Positions 8,862 to 18,232 of a stretch of 64,000 nt of DNA are shown here, in pieces. The stretch is from Marinimicrobium alkaliphilum (lineage in GTDB: Bacteria; Pseudomonadota; Gammaproteobacteria; Pseudomonadales; Cellvibrionaceae), in assembly GCF_003259155.1 (NCBI RefSeq), contig NZ_QGMQ01000007.1, positions 124,001 through 188,000 of the forward strand, written 5' to 3'. Each line of letters opens with the position of its first letter. Positions within the stretch are counted from its first letter, which is position 1. Below the pieces are notes generated by a model, which saw only the letters and a list, made by a program, of their open reading frames with translations, did no database searches and was not told where the DNA came from. Made by a program: the position numbers and the translations under genes.

Positions 8862-10577
8862 ATGCGTTGGCGCAACAGTTTGAGCTTGGGGGGGATCGTG
8901 TTGGTGCTGTGCCTGGTGGGCTGTCAGGATCAGCCTGAACCGACCGCCTCGGAGCCGACCGACATCGCCCCGCTCGCGCGGTTCAACTGGTTTGAGTATC
9001 GCGGAGAGGATGACATTTTCGCCGAGCCTTTGGCCGAGGATGAATTCCAGAATCCGATCATCGCCGGTTTCTATCCTGATCCGAGCATTGTGCGGGTCGA
9101 CGATGACTACTACATGATCCATTCATCGTTCGCGTGGAGTCCGGGAATTCCCATTTTCCACAGCCGGGATCTGGTGAACTGGGACAAGCTCGGTCACGTG
9201 CTGACCCGGCCCGATCAGTTGTTGCTCGACGAGCGGCAGGTCTCCGAGGGCATCTTTGCGCCCACGATCCGTTATCACGACGGCACCTTTTACGTGATCA
9301 GCACCGGCGTCTGGGCCGGAGGCAATTTTATTGTCACCGCGAAAGATCCCGCTGGCCCCTGGTCGGATCCCATCTGGTTGCCGGAAGTCGGCGGTATTGA
9401 TCCGGACATTTTCTTTGACGACGACGGGCGGATTTATATTGCCCACAACGATGGCCCGCCCGATGATGAGCCTCTGTACGAGGGCCACCGGGCGCTGTGG
9501 CTGTGGGAGTATGATCCTGAGGCGCGCGCGGTGATCCCTCCGCGTCGGTTGCTGGTGGATGGAGGTGTCACGATTGAAGACGAGCCAGTCTGGATCGAGG
9601 CGCCGCACATTTTCAAGCACAACGACTGGTACTACCTGACGGCGGCCGAGGGCGGTACCGGGCACGAACACTCGCAGGTCATTTTCCGCTCGCGCAGCCT
9701 CGATGAGCCTTTTGAAGCCTACGCAAACAACCCCATTCTGACTCAGCGCGACTTGCCGGTTGACCGTGACAACGCCATCAACAGTGCTGGACATGCGGAT
9801 TTTGTGCAGCTGCCTGACGGCGACTGGTGGGCCGTCTTTCTCGCGACCCGGACTTACGAAGGGCGTCACCATAACACTGGCCGTGAGACCTTTTTGCTGC
9901 CGGTTGCCTGGGAGGATGATTGGCCCATTATTCTGCGTGCGCAAACCGAGGTCCCTATGCGGCTCACGCGTCCGGACCTGCCGAAGTGGGACAAGACACT
10001 GCCGCCGCGCACCGGAAACTTCACGTGGCGCGACGATTTTGATACCGCGCAGCTCGCGTTCGAGTGGAGTAGGCTGCGGGTGTCTGAATCCCGGTGGTAC
10101 CGTCAACGCGAGGGGCAGTTGATACTGGCACCCCAGCGTCTGACCCTGGCGGATCGGGCGCAGCCCTCGTTCCTGGCTCGGCGTCAGGCGCACGGGCGCT
10201 ATCAGGCCAGCACCGAACTGCAACTGCCTATGGCTGAGGGCATGTCGGCAGGGTTGGCGGTCTTTCAGAACGAAAGTCACCATTACTATCTTGGTCTTGA
10301 GCGCGCCTCTGAAGATGGCTATCGGCTATTTCTGGAGCAGGCCGCCGGGGAGTCAGCCGCCGAGATAGCGACAACCCATATCGAGGGTGCCCGGGCGATC
10401 GAACTGTTCGTGGTGGGCGATCAGGGCGACATTGGGTTTTACTACCGGGTCGCGGGTCAAGCTGAACGCCAACGGTTGGCGGAAAATCTTGATGGCAGGG
10501 TTTTGAGTACCGCCGTTGCCGGCGGGTTTGTGGGGGCTCACATCGGCGTGCACGCGCGTATCGAGAAGTACAAATAA
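8862..10577 (+). CDS. GH43 beta-xylosidase/alpha-L-arabinofuranosidase, lipoprotein
   Basis: A 571-aa glycoside hydrolase with lipobox CLVGC (Cys21). Residues of about 63-370 form the five-bladed GH43 propeller: base Asp73 in GFYPDPSIV, pKa-setting Asp180 in GGIDPDIFF, and acid Glu246 in WIEAPHIF. The remaining 190 residues, opening with FTWRDDFD, form the concanavalin-like beta-sandwich common to xylosidase-type GH43 proteins. Substrate choice between xylo-oligosaccharide and arabinosyl side chains cannot be read from sequence alone. It sits directly behind the GH10 xylanase and ends at a strong terminator. Confidence 0.92.
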   Translation: MRWRNSLSLGGIVLVLCLVGCQDQPEPTASEPTDIAPLARFNWFEYRGEDDIFAEPLAEDEFQNPIIAGFYPDPSIVRVDDDYYMIHSSFAWSPGIPIFHSRDLVNWDKLGHVLTRPDQLLLDERQVSEGIFAPTIRYHDGTFYVISTGVWAGGNFIVTAKDPAGPWSDPIWLPEVGGIDPDIFFDDDGRIYIAHNDGPPDDEPLYEGHRALWLWEYDPEARAVIPPRRLLVDGGVTIEDEPVWIEAPHIFKHNDWYYLTAAEGGTGHEHSQVIFRSRSLDEPFEAYANNPILTQRDLPVDRDNAINSAGHADFVQLPDGDWWAVFLATRTYEGRHHNTGRETFLLPVAWEDDWPIILRAQTEVPMRLTRPDLPKWDKTLPPRTGNFTWRDDFDTAQLAFEWSRLRVSESRWYRQREGQLILAPQRLTLADRAQPSFLARRQAHGRYQASTELQLPMAEGMSAGLAVFQNESHHYYLGLERASEDGYRLFLEQAAGESAAEIATTHIEGARAIELFVVGDQGDIGFYYRVAGQAERQRLAENLDGRVLSTAVAGGFVGAHIGVHARIEKYK

Positions 10578-10610
10578 AAAAGGGACCGCCTGCTGAGCGG
10601 TCCCTTTTTT
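10576..10610. terminator. Bidirectional intrinsic terminator
   Basis: AAAAAGGGACCGC pairs with GCGGTCCCTTTTTT around a 7-base loop. The A run on one side and T run on the other let it end the GH43 transcript rightward and the DUF1328 transcript leftward. Confidence 0.92.
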
Positions 10611-10624
10611 ATTTACAGTGATCG

Positions 10625-10792
10625 TCAAGGCGGCGGTGGGCGCCGACCTGTGATGGCAAAGATAATAGCCAGTATCAGGCCTACGACAAACAGTATCCAA
10701 GCGATATTGGTGGCGACACCTGCGATGCCGCTCAGGCCCAAAACCCCGGCGATGACGGCAATGATAAGAAATACTAACGCCCATGAAAGCAT
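10625..10792 (-). CDS. DUF1328 (YtjA-type) small membrane protein
   Basis: A 55-aa gene whose translation begins [19 protein letters not shown] and ends [11 protein letters not shown]. It has two hydrophobic segments (about residues 4-20 and 28-47) joined by [11 protein letters not shown], as in the DUF1328/YtjA family of short inner-membrane proteins, which have no settled function and are often stress-induced. AGGAAG lies six bases before the ATG. It shares the terminator at 10576-10610. A small acidic lipoprotein is transcribed away from it 313 bases off; such genes are often found together with general-stress functions, which is inference here. Confidence 0.88.
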   Translation of the reverse strand: MLSWALVFLIIAVIAGVLGLSGIAGVATNIAWILFVVGLILAIIFAITGRRPPPP

Positions 10793-11105
10793 AATGTCTT
10801 CCTTTTAAGAGTGAATGGGGAGTACTTCACGTCGGTCACGGCGTTGCGCGATACTTCGCGCGACCTTGATACCAAGACTAGATCAAGCGCCTAAAGTTTC
10901 CAGTTTTTCATAATGAGCCCTTTTCTGAGGAGTTGGGCGCCAAATGCGTGAAAGTGTGTGTAAAAAGCTGGATTTTTCTGTCACTCTGGTCTAGCGTTGT
11001 AGGCGTTACTCGCAAGTTTTGGCATGAACTTTCAACATGAGCGTTGTGTTTTAGCACCGGAGGTTCAACCGGTGCTGGCCACAGACGATCAAGAGGATGA
11101 TATTC
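10793..11105. other. Divergent intergenic region with two hairpins
   Basis: 313 bases without a gene. Two short perfect inverted repeats are visible: GCGCGA/TCGCGC at 10846-10861 and AGCACCGG/CCGGTGCT at 11053-11076, the latter about 30 bases before the start of the small lipoprotein gene and therefore probably in its leader. No recognised promoter box or CRP site was found. Confidence 0.6.
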
Positions 11106-11309
11106 ATGAACGACAACAGCAAGAGTAAGTTTCGTACCCTGGCCCTGGCGTTTGTCCTGGCTTTGATGGGGGGCACGCTGCTCGCGGCCTGCGACAATCA
11201 GGGTCCCGCCGAAGAGGCCGGCGAAAACATCGACGATACCATTGAGGATGCGCAGGATTCCTGGGATGACACCCGCGATGAAATCGAAGAAGAGCTGGAC
11301 GATGATTAA
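11106..11309 (+). CDS. Small acidic lipoprotein of unknown function
   Basis: A 67-aa precursor with a basic N-terminus (NDNSKSKFR), a hydrophobic core and a lipobox LLAAC, leaving a mature chain of about 40 residues that is almost all Asp, Glu and Gln (DTIEDAQDSWDDTRDEIEEE). The mature part should be a short amphipathic helix on the periplasmic face of a membrane. AGAGGA lies eight bases before the chosen ATG; an ATG three codons upstream lacks such spacing. I do not recognise a named family; similar Asp/Glu-rich mini-lipoproteins are common in gammaproteobacteria. Confidence 0.78.
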   Translation: MNDNSKSKFRTLALAFVLALMGGTLLAACDNQGPAEEAGENIDDTIEDAQDSWDDTRDEIEEELDDD

Positions 11310-11339
11310 TGGTTTGCGTGTGCTGACCCGGCATTGACG

Positions 11340-12251
11340 TTATGCCCGGGTCAGGCACCGAATCGCGGCGGCTGCGGCCGCCGTTCTGTTTTCTACCCCC
11401 AATTTTTTAAAAATCTGCTCCAGGTGTTTGTTCACCGTACGCGGACTCATTTCCAGAATCTGACCAATTTCCCGATTGGTCTTTCCGTTGGCGATCCACA
11501 GCAACACATCCGCTTCCCGTCCGGTCACCGCAAAGTGCTCGCGCAGACGCTCGGTGGCTTCACTGGGGCTGGCATTGGCTTTCAGTCGGAGTAGGTACTC
11601 CTGTGTCGAAATGTTGGCCAGAAACTCCAGCGTCAAAGGCCGTTCACTGTCGGTTGTCAGCAGATGTCCGGGCGCGGGTTCGTGCGCAATCCAGGTGCGT
11701 AGTGCCTGGCAAAAGTCTGTGCCCGCCGCTTCGCTGAGTAAACCACAGGCGTGCATTTTCTGGCGTGCTTGCGGCGTCGCCCATAGCAGCTGCCCTGCAT
11801 CATCCACCGCAAACAGCAGTTGCCCGGCCTGGTCAAGGGCAACCCGTGTGCTGCGCGCCATATGAGCATTGGCCATGTGCACGCGCATGCGCGCCACCAG
11901 CTCGTCGGGATTGATGGGTTTGGTAATGTAGTCGACGCCGCCCGCGTTGAGTCCCATCACCACATGTTCGGTATCGCTCAGGCCGGTCATGAATATGATC
12001 GGGCAGTCTGCCAGCGCCGGGTTGGCTTTCAATTGGCGGCAGACCTCGAAGCCGTCCATACCGGGCATGACCGCGTCCAGAAGAATCAGGTCCGGGCTTA
12101 TGTTGCGGGTGATGTTGAGCGCTTGCGAGCCTTCGAGCGCGACCAGTACGGTCATTCCCGCTTGCTCAAGCACGTCGTTGATCATGCGGATACTGTCGAG
12201 GGAGTCGTCCACAACCAAAACGGTTTCGGGGCGCTTTTTAGGTAGAGGCAT
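11340..12251 (-). CDS. LuxR-type two-component response regulator
   Basis: A 303-aa regulator with an N-terminal receiver domain (Asp15-Asp16, phospho-acceptor Asp59 in LLDAVMPG, Lys111 in YITKP), a middle segment of about 90 residues that looks PAS-like (DQAGQLLFAVDDAGQLLW), and a C-terminal LuxR/NarL helix-turn-helix (TGREADVLLWIANGKTNREI, then EMSPRTVNKHLEQIFKKLGV). Its start overlaps the end of the hybrid kinase by 14 bases, so translation is probably coupled and the kinase is its likely partner. The adjacent urt and fmd genes are the obvious target candidates, by position only. Confidence 0.92.
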   Translation of the reverse strand: MPLPKKRPETVLVVDDSLDSIRMINDVLEQAGMTVLVALEGSQALNITRNISPDLILLDAVMPGMDGFEVCRQLKANPALADCPIIFMTGLSDTEHVVMGLNAGGVDYITKPINPDELVARMRVHMANAHMARSTRVALDQAGQLLFAVDDAGQLLWATPQARQKMHACGLLSEAAGTDFCQALRTWIAHEPAPGHLLTTDSERPLTLEFLANISTQEYLLRLKANASPSEATERLREHFAVTGREADVLLWIANGKTNREIGQILEMSPRTVNKHLEQIFKKLGVENRTAAAAAAIRCLTRA

Positions 12252-15200
12252 TGTCAGTCACCTGAAGCAATTTTTTAATGGTGTCAAATTGAAAGTCATT
12301 GGTCAGCCGAATCAGTTCGGTGTAAAAAGTGTCGTTGCCCTGGGAGCTTTTACGCAGCTCGTACAGGGATTCGAGCAGACCTTTACGGTGGCCAATCACC
12401 GCGAGCCCCAGAAGGTGTCGGATGTGGTGGGGTTCGGGCAGACGTATACCGTCCAGTGTCTGGGTTTGAATGTGTTCGGCCGGTGTGCTTGAGCCAGTGT
12501 CATGGCGCCACTGAAGACCCAGTAATCGGCCCATGTGTTCGAACAACTGGTCGAGCCGGATGGGTTTGACAAAATACCCGTGATGGTCCGGGCGCTCATC
12601 GGCCTCATGACGTCCTTCGCTGGCGTCGCCTGACACCATCACCACCGGGGTGTCCGCAAAACGCGCCCGCAACTGGGTCAGTAATTGCCAGCCGCTGATG
12701 CCGGGCATGGAAACGTCAAGCATAATCAGGTCGGCTGGGCGGCGCTCAAGAATTGGCAGGGCATGACCGGGATCGCTGACCTCAACCACATCGAACCCCA
12801 ATGGGATCAGCGCTGTGCGCATCAGTTGCCGATGAGATTGTTCGTCGTCGATGATGGCGATACATTTTCGCTCGCCCTCGTAGCCGAGCAACGGCCGCTG
12901 GGTTGCCGGCTCGGGCATACTGTCGGCGCTGCTGACACTGCTCAGCATCAGCGCAACTTTAAAACAGCTGCCTTTGCCGGGCTGGCTGCTGACAGAGATG
13001 TCACCGCCCATGATTTCGGTGAGCAGTTTGGTGATGGTCAATCCCAAGCCGGTACCACTGGCTCCATTGCCTGGCGCACTGACGCGTTCAAAGGGCATGA
13101 AGATACGTTCCAGGTTGTCCTCTGCAATCCCCGCCCCGGTATCTTCAATGATGAATTCCGCCACCTGGCTGCGATACCGCAGAGTCAGAGTGACGCCGCC
13201 CTGGTCGGTGTACTTGATGGCGTTGGACAGCAGGTTGATCAGAATTTGACGCAGGCGCTTCTCATCAGTCCGGACTTTGTGGGGCAGCCGGTAGGGGCAA
13301 TAGAAGTCAAAGGCCAGACCTTTGTCGCGGGCCTGTAATTGGAACATGGTTACCAGCTGATCCATCATCAGATCCAGGCGCATCTCGTTCTTGTGCAGAT
13401 CCAGACGCCCGGCTTCGATCTTCGAAATATCCAGAAGACCTTCGATCAAATCTGACAGGTACTCACTGCTGCGACGGATGACGCCCAGCGCTTCGCGTCG
13501 CTCCGGCGGAATGCTGGGGTCCTTTTCCAGCAGCTGAGCGTAGCCGAGAACCGCATTGAGTGGCGAGCGCAACTCATGACTGATTCCGGTCAGGTAGCGG
13601 CTCTTCGCCTGATTTGCGGATTCAGCCTGCTCTTTGGCACACTGCAAGGCTCGGTCAGTCACCTCGTGGGCCTCAATTTCTTCGGTCAGGAGACGGTTTT
13701 GACGGCTTGACTCTTCCTGCGCGACAACGCGACTTTCGTGCGCGAGCACGAACAGCCAGCTGATGACGCCGGTGATGATCAGAAGAATAAAAAATACTTT
13801 CCATAAAGTGCCAGCCATCAGGGTCATCGCGATAGCGTCAGTGACCGGGGCCTGAAAGTAGATCAGCGACAGCAGCAGTGCTGACAAGCCGTTGACCAGA
13901 AACATCAGGGCGATAAAGTGGCCCATGCGGGAATTGATCCGGTCGAGTACGCCCGCTGGCACCAAGGGCCGCGCTATGCTGTGCAACTGCTCCCAGTAGC
14001 TCGCGCCGGGTTTGCAGGCGTCGCCACAGCGTGCGTCGAGCGAACAGCACAGCGAACAGATATGGCCAGCATAGGCAGGGCAATGGGTAATGTCTTCCGG
14101 CTCAAAACGGTTCTCACACACCGAACACCCGACCCGACCGTCATTTTCGCCGTGGATCAAAACCGGGTCGCGGGCGATGTAGTACTTTCCATCAGTGGCC
14201 CAGGCGATCAGCGGTGCGACCACGAGTGCGATGCCGAGGGCAATGAAGTGTGCGAGCGCTTGCGCCACATCGCCCACGGTGCCGCTCAGGCAGATGAACC
14301 CCACCAGGGTGGCGCTCAGCATGGCCCCCAGCCCTACCGGGTTGATGTCGTAAAGATGGGCGCGCTTGAATTCGATGTGTCTGGGCGAGAACCCCAGGGG
14401 TTTGTTAATCACCAGATCGGCGACCAGTGCGCCAGCCCAGGAGATTGCGACGATACCGTAATAACCCAGTGTTGCTTCCAGGGCTTCGTAAACACCGAGT
14501 ACCATGACCAGCAGCGCGATACTGACATTGAACACTAGCCAGACGACGCGGCCCGGGTGGCTGTGAGTCAGCCGAGAGAAGAAGTTGGACCAGGCGATGG
14601 AGCCGGCGTAGGCGTTGGTGACATTGATCTTGACCTGACTCAGAATGACAAAAATGCCGGCGACGGCCAGAGAGACCTGAGGTGAACTGGTGATATAGCT
14701 GAATGCCACCATATACATACGGGTCGGATCGGCGGCTTCATCCGCACTGACGCCGTGACTCAGGGCCAGCACCGCCAGAAACGAGCCCGCGAGAATCTTG
14801 ATTACCCCGATGACTATCCAGCCCGGTCCCCCGGCCATGATTGCCGCCCACCAACGCAACCGATTGCCCGGACGGGCCTCGGGAACGAAACGCAAAAAAT
14901 CCACCTGCTCACCGATTTGCGCAATCAGTGCAAACATTACTCCGGCCGCAGCGCCAAACATCAGCAGGTTCAACCCTGCTCCGTCGACCGTATTGAGCCC
15001 GGCGAACTGGGTCCAGTCGTCCACCGCTCTGGCGTCCAGATAAATGATGAAGACAAAAGGCAGGAGTTGCAGTGTCACCCAGACCGGTTGAGTCCACAGC
15101 TGAAAGCGGCTGATCAGGGTGATGCCGTGGGTGACCAGGGGAATGATCATGACGGCGCACAACAGATAGCCCGCGATCAGGGGCACGCCGAACAACAGCT

Positions 15201-15624
15201 CCAGCGCCATGGCCATGATCACCGCCTCAAGGGCGAAGAAAATAAAGGTGAAGGTGGCGTAAATCAGAGAGGTAACCGTTGAGCCAATATAACCAAAGCC
15301 GGCGCCCCGGGTGAGCAGATCACTGTCGACCCCATAGCGGGCGGCATAGTAGCTGATCGGAATGGCAGTCAGGAGAATGACCAGACCCACGGCCAGGGTT
15401 GCAGCCACCGCATTGGCAAAACCGTACTGTAAGGTGATGGCCCCGCCAATGGCCTCGAGCGCGAGAAAGGAAATGGCGCCCAGGGCGGTGTTGGCAACCC
15501 GGCTCGACGACCAGCGTCGGGCGCTCTTGGCCGTAAAGCGCAATGCATAATCTTCCAGGGTTTCGTTGGCCACCCATTGGTTGTAGTTACGCCGTACACG
15601 AAAAATATGTTGTTTCGCTGTCAT
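12238..15624 (-). CDS. NCS1 transporter-like hybrid sensor histidine kinase
   Basis: A 1128-aa fusion. Residues of about 30-480 form a 12-helix block resembling the NCS1 nucleobase/cytosine permease family (TRGAGFGYIGSTVTSL; NVTNAYAGSIAWSNFF). Then come an eight-cysteine segment at 500-537 (CSVC...HC...CSLCC...CGDAC), two more membrane helices (about 570-590 and 605-626), a coiled coil, HisKA with His683 in GISHELRSPLNAV, an HATPase (NLLSNAIKYTD, EDTGAGI, GTGLGLTITK) and a receiver with Asp970 in IMLDVSMPG. The start MTAKQHIF is chosen because the frame's 68-residue extension is not transporter-like. The architecture parallels CbrA, where a transporter domain senses or imports a nutrient. The substrate is unknown; the neighbouring urea/amide genes suggest a nitrogen compound. 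Confidence 0.93.
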   Translation of the reverse strand: MTAKQHIFRVRRNYNQWVANETLEDYALRFTAKSARRWSSSRVANTALGAISFLALEAIGGAITLQYGFANAVAATLAVGLVILLTAIPISYYAARYGVDSDLLTRGAGFGYIGSTVTSLIYATFTFIFFALEAVIMAMALELLFGVPLIAGYLLCAVMIIPLVTHGITLISRFQLWTQPVWVTLQLLPFVFIIYLDARAVDDWTQFAGLNTVDGAGLNLLMFGAAAGVMFALIAQIGEQVDFLRFVPEARPGNRLRWWAAIMAGGPGWIVIGVIKILAGSFLAVLALSHGVSADEAADPTRMYMVAFSYITSSPQVSLAVAGIFVILSQVKINVTNAYAGSIAWSNFFSRLTHSHPGRVVWLVFNVSIALLVMVLGVYEALEATLGYYGIVAISWAGALVADLVINKPLGFSPRHIEFKRAHLYDINPVGLGAMLSATLVGFICLSGTVGDVAQALAHFIALGIALVVAPLIAWATDGKYYIARDPVLIHGENDGRVGCSVCENRFEPEDITHCPAYAGHICSLCCSLDARCGDACKPGASYWEQLHSIARPLVPAGVLDRINSRMGHFIALMFLVNGLSALLLSLIYFQAPVTDAIAMTLMAGTLWKVFFILLIITGVISWLFVLAHESRVVAQEESSRQNRLLTEEIEAHEVTDRALQCAKEQAESANQAKSRYLTGISHELRSPLNAVLGYAQLLEKDPSIPPERREALGVIRRSSEYLSDLIEGLLDISKIEAGRLDLHKNEMRLDLMMDQLVTMFQLQARDKGLAFDFYCPYRLPHKVRTDEKRLRQILINLLSNAIKYTDQGGVTLTLRYRSQVAEFIIEDTGAGIAEDNLERIFMPFERVSAPGNGASGTGLGLTITKLLTEIMGGDISVSSQPGKGSCFKVALMLSSVSSADSMPEPATQRPLLGYEGERKCIAIIDDEQSHRQLMRTALIPLGFDVVEVSDPGHALPILERRPADLIMLDVSMPGISGWQLLTQLRARFADTPVVMVSGDASEGRHEADERPDHHGYFVKPIRLDQLFEHMGRLLGLQWRHDTGSSTPAEHIQTQTLDGIRLPEPHHIRHLLGLAVIGHRKGLLESLYELRKSSQGNDTFYTELIRLTNDFQFDTIKKLLQVTDNAST

Positions 15625-15942
15625 AAGACGTTGCTTGCCCCAAAAAGTCGCATCTGATGAAAAGTGCCCTGTGCTGTCGCACGTTTTTGGGGCTGCGCGG
15701 GCAATCTTCCTGTGCCTTGGCGAAATCAGGCAGCCTGACAAGTGCCCAGTCAATTTATGTGCCAGTAGTCCCCCGCGCAGCGTTGCGCTCAACCCCCAGT
15801 TGTAAAACCTTTCTGCGTCCGACGCCATGCGTCAAATAACGTACTGCCTTGGGGTATTTGTCGAATGGGCAGCGAGGTGGTCGCCACGCACAATGGTGAC
15901 CATGGACAAAAGTCCTGTCGCTAACCTGAACGAGGAACCGCC
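15625..15942. promoter_or_regulatory. Divergent control region between sensor kinase and urtA
   Basis: 318 bases without a gene. Two inverted repeats stand out: CCCCAAAAA at 15638-15646 with TTTTTGGGG at 15684-15692, and TGGTCGCCA at 15878-15886 with TGGTGACCA at 15894-15902 (8 of 9 pairs, 7-base spacer), which ends about 40 bases before the urtA ATG and has the form of an activator or repressor site. I found no convincing sigma-54 GG/GC box and no CRP box. Confidence 0.5.
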
Positions 15943-17214
15943 ATGAACATGTCAAAAACCCAAGGCCCCTTCAAAGGGCTCACTCGCCGAGGCCTTATGG
16001 CCGGTAGCATTGCCGCGTTCGCGGCGACGCTGATGTTGTCGGTACCCAGTTGGGCCGAAAAGCCCCCCACCGCTGAAGTCAACACTACGGGGCTGGCGGT
16101 GACCGATGACACGGTCACCGTCGGGATTCTGCATTCGGTTACCGGCACTATGGCCCTGAGTGAAGAAGGGTCGGTGCAAGCGGAGATTCTTGCCATCGAA
16201 CAGATCAATGCCATGGGTGGTGTGCTTGGTCGGCAGATTCAGTACATTCAGGAAGATGGTGCCAGTGACTGGCCGACCTTTGCGGATCGGGCGCGAAAAC
16301 TGATCCGTCAGGACAACGTCGCATCAGTGTTTGGCTGTTGGACATCGGCCTCGCGTAAGGCCGTGCTGCCGATCTTTGAGCGCTACAACAATATGCTTTA
16401 CTACCCGACTTTCTACGAAGGTCTGGAGCAGTCGCCGAACGTGGTTTACACCGGGCAGGAGGCCACCCAGCAGATTCTTGCGGGGCTGGACTGGGTGCAC
16501 CGTGAAAAAGGCGCGGAAACCTTCTACCTGCTGGGCTCAGACTACATCTGGCCACGCACCTCCAACAAGATCGCGCGTATTCATATCGAAGAGCATCTCG
16601 GTGGTCGGGTTTTGGGAGAGGATTACTTCCCGCTCGGGCACACGAGCTTCAACTCCGTGATCAACCGTATTCGCCTGCGTAAGCCCGATGTGGTCTACGC
16701 CATTATTGTCGGTGGCTCCAACGTGGCCTTCTATCGGCAGCTGCGCGCCGCCGGTCTGGATATGACCAGTGAAGACTTCACGCTGATGACCATTTCTGTC
16801 ACCGAGGATGAAGTCTTGGGTATCGGCGGTCAGAACATTGAGGGCGCCTACTCGGCCATGAAGTACTTCCAGAGCCTGGACAACCCCAACAACGAGGCCT
16901 TTGTCAAAGCCTTTAAAGAGCGTTGGGGTGAAGACTCTGTGATCGGCGACGTAACACAGGCCGCCTATCTGGGCCCCTGGTTGTGGAAGGCGGCTGTTGA
17001 GAAAGCTGGCTCCTTCGATATCGACAAGGTCCGTGAGGCCACGCCGGGCATCGAGTTGACCACCGCCCCGGAAGGCTACGTCAAGGTTCACGACAATCAT
17101 CACCTCTGGTCCAAGTTGCGTATCGGCAAAGCCCGACGTGATGGCCAGTTCGACGTGATCTATGAGACTGAAGAGCTGATGGAGCCCAACCCTTTCCCGG
17201 AAGGCTATCAGTAA
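15943..17214 (+). CDS. urtA: Urea/short-chain amide ABC transporter, substrate-binding protein
   Basis: A 423-aa periplasmic binding protein of the UrtA/FmdD group. The N-terminus has a twin-arginine-like LTRRGLMAGSIAAFAATL signal ending near SWA-EK. VGILHSVTGTMALSE, GGVLGRQIQYIQEDGASDW and the YNNMLYYPTFYEG region are family hallmarks. It delivers substrate to UrtBC. Homologues bind urea, or in methylotrophs formamide and acetamide; the linked formamidase makes amides plausible. GAGGAA precedes the ATG. A strong hairpin follows the stop codon, which usually keeps binding-protein mRNA in excess over the permease genes. Confidence 0.93.
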   Translation: MNMSKTQGPFKGLTRRGLMAGSIAAFAATLMLSVPSWAEKPPTAEVNTTGLAVTDDTVTVGILHSVTGTMALSEEGSVQAEILAIEQINAMGGVLGRQIQYIQEDGASDWPTFADRARKLIRQDNVASVFGCWTSASRKAVLPIFERYNNMLYYPTFYEGLEQSPNVVYTGQEATQQILAGLDWVHREKGAETFYLLGSDYIWPRTSNKIARIHIEEHLGGRVLGEDYFPLGHTSFNSVINRIRLRKPDVVYAIIVGGSNVAFYRQLRAAGLDMTSEDFTLMTISVTEDEVLGIGGQNIEGAYSAMKYFQSLDNPNNEAFVKAFKERWGEDSVIGDVTQAAYLGPWLWKAAVEKAGSFDIDKVREATPGIELTTAPEGYVKVHDNHHLWSKLRIGKARRDGQFDVIYETEELMEPNPFPEGYQ

Positions 17215-17225
17215 CTCGTTACCCG

Positions 17226-17247
17226 CTCCGCGCCCTCGGGCGCGGAG
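17226..17247 (+). promoter_or_regulatory. Intercistronic hairpin after urtA
   Basis: CTCCGCGCCC and GGGCGCGGAG form a perfect 10-bp stem with almost no loop, without a T run. It lies between urtA and urtB and probably protects the urtA 3' end or trims read-through. Confidence 0.72.
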
Positions 17248-17293
17248 ATCTGTTTGAGCGTGGATAAATCACTGCGACCTGGGAGTAAGGACC

Positions 17294-18220
17294 ATGTTTT
17301 CAGATTTTACTACGGCCGAGTTGGGTGCGATCTTCGCAATGCAAGGGTTCGCTGGCTTGATTCTTTTTGCCGTGTTTGTATTGATGGCGCTGGGGTTGGC
17401 GATCATCTTCGGGCAGATGAAGGTGATCAATATGGCCCACGGTGAGTTTATGATTCTGGGCGCATACGTTACCTATGTGACCTCGAATATGTTCGCCAGC
17501 CACATCCCGGATTTTTTTGGCTACTACTTTCTGGTCGCGATTGTGCTCGCATTTCTTGCTGCCGGGGCTCTGGGTGCACTGGTCGAGTGGGGCATGATCC
17601 GGTTTCTCTATAAACGGCCTCTGGATACGCTTTTGGCGACCTGGGGCTTGAGCCTGATCTTGCAGCAGACCTACCGCTCGGTGTTTGGTGCGCGCGAAGT
17701 TGGGGTGGTAACACCCGAGTGGCTCGACGGCTCCTACCGCTTGACCGATATGATTGAGGTACCCATTAACGGCATGTTTGTGATGGCGATTGCCGTCATG
17801 GCAACGATTGCCGTCGCCTTGCTCATGTACCGGTCTTCCTGGGGTAAGCAGGTGCGTGCAGTTGTCCAGAATCGGCCCATGGCGGGCGCGGTCGGTATCA
17901 ATACCGCGCGTGTTGACCGCATGACCTTTGCGCTGGGTTGCGGTATCGCTGGTATCGCTGGCAGTGCCTTCACCATGATCGGCTCGACTGGGCCGACCGC
18001 GGGCCAGGCGTACATTGTCGATACTTTTCTGGTCGTAGTATTTGGCGGCGCAGCCAGTCTGATGGGTACCGTAGCTTCAGCGTTTACCATTTCCCAATCA
18101 CAATCGATTCTCGAATTCTTTATGGGCGGCTCCATGGCCAAGGTGCTCACCCTGCTGACCGTAGTGGTGATCCTGATGCTTCGCCCGCAAGGTCTGTTCA
18201 CCCTCAAGGTCCGTCGCTAG
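17294..18220 (+). CDS. urtB: Urea/amide ABC transporter permease UrtB
   Basis: A 308-aa inner-membrane permease of the LivH type with about eight to nine helices. MALGLAIIFGQMKVINMAHGEFMILGAYV is the family signature (first 20 residues suffice), followed by the GINTARVDRMTFALGCGIAG loop, which contacts the ATPase, and the C-terminal LMLRPQGLF. It pairs with UrtC to form the pore. AAGGA precedes the start and 12 bases separate it from urtC. Confidence 0.94.
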   Translation: MFSDFTTAELGAIFAMQGFAGLILFAVFVLMALGLAIIFGQMKVINMAHGEFMILGAYVTYVTSNMFASHIPDFFGYYFLVAIVLAFLAAGALGALVEWGMIRFLYKRPLDTLLATWGLSLILQQTYRSVFGAREVGVVTPEWLDGSYRLTDMIEVPINGMFVMAIAVMATIAVALLMYRSSWGKQVRAVVQNRPMAGAVGINTARVDRMTFALGCGIAGIAGSAFTMIGSTGPTAGQAYIVDTFLVVVFGGAASLMGTVASAFTISQSQSILEFFMGGSMAKVLTLLTVVVILMLRPQGLFTLKVRR

Positions 18221-18232
18221 GAGGACACTGCT

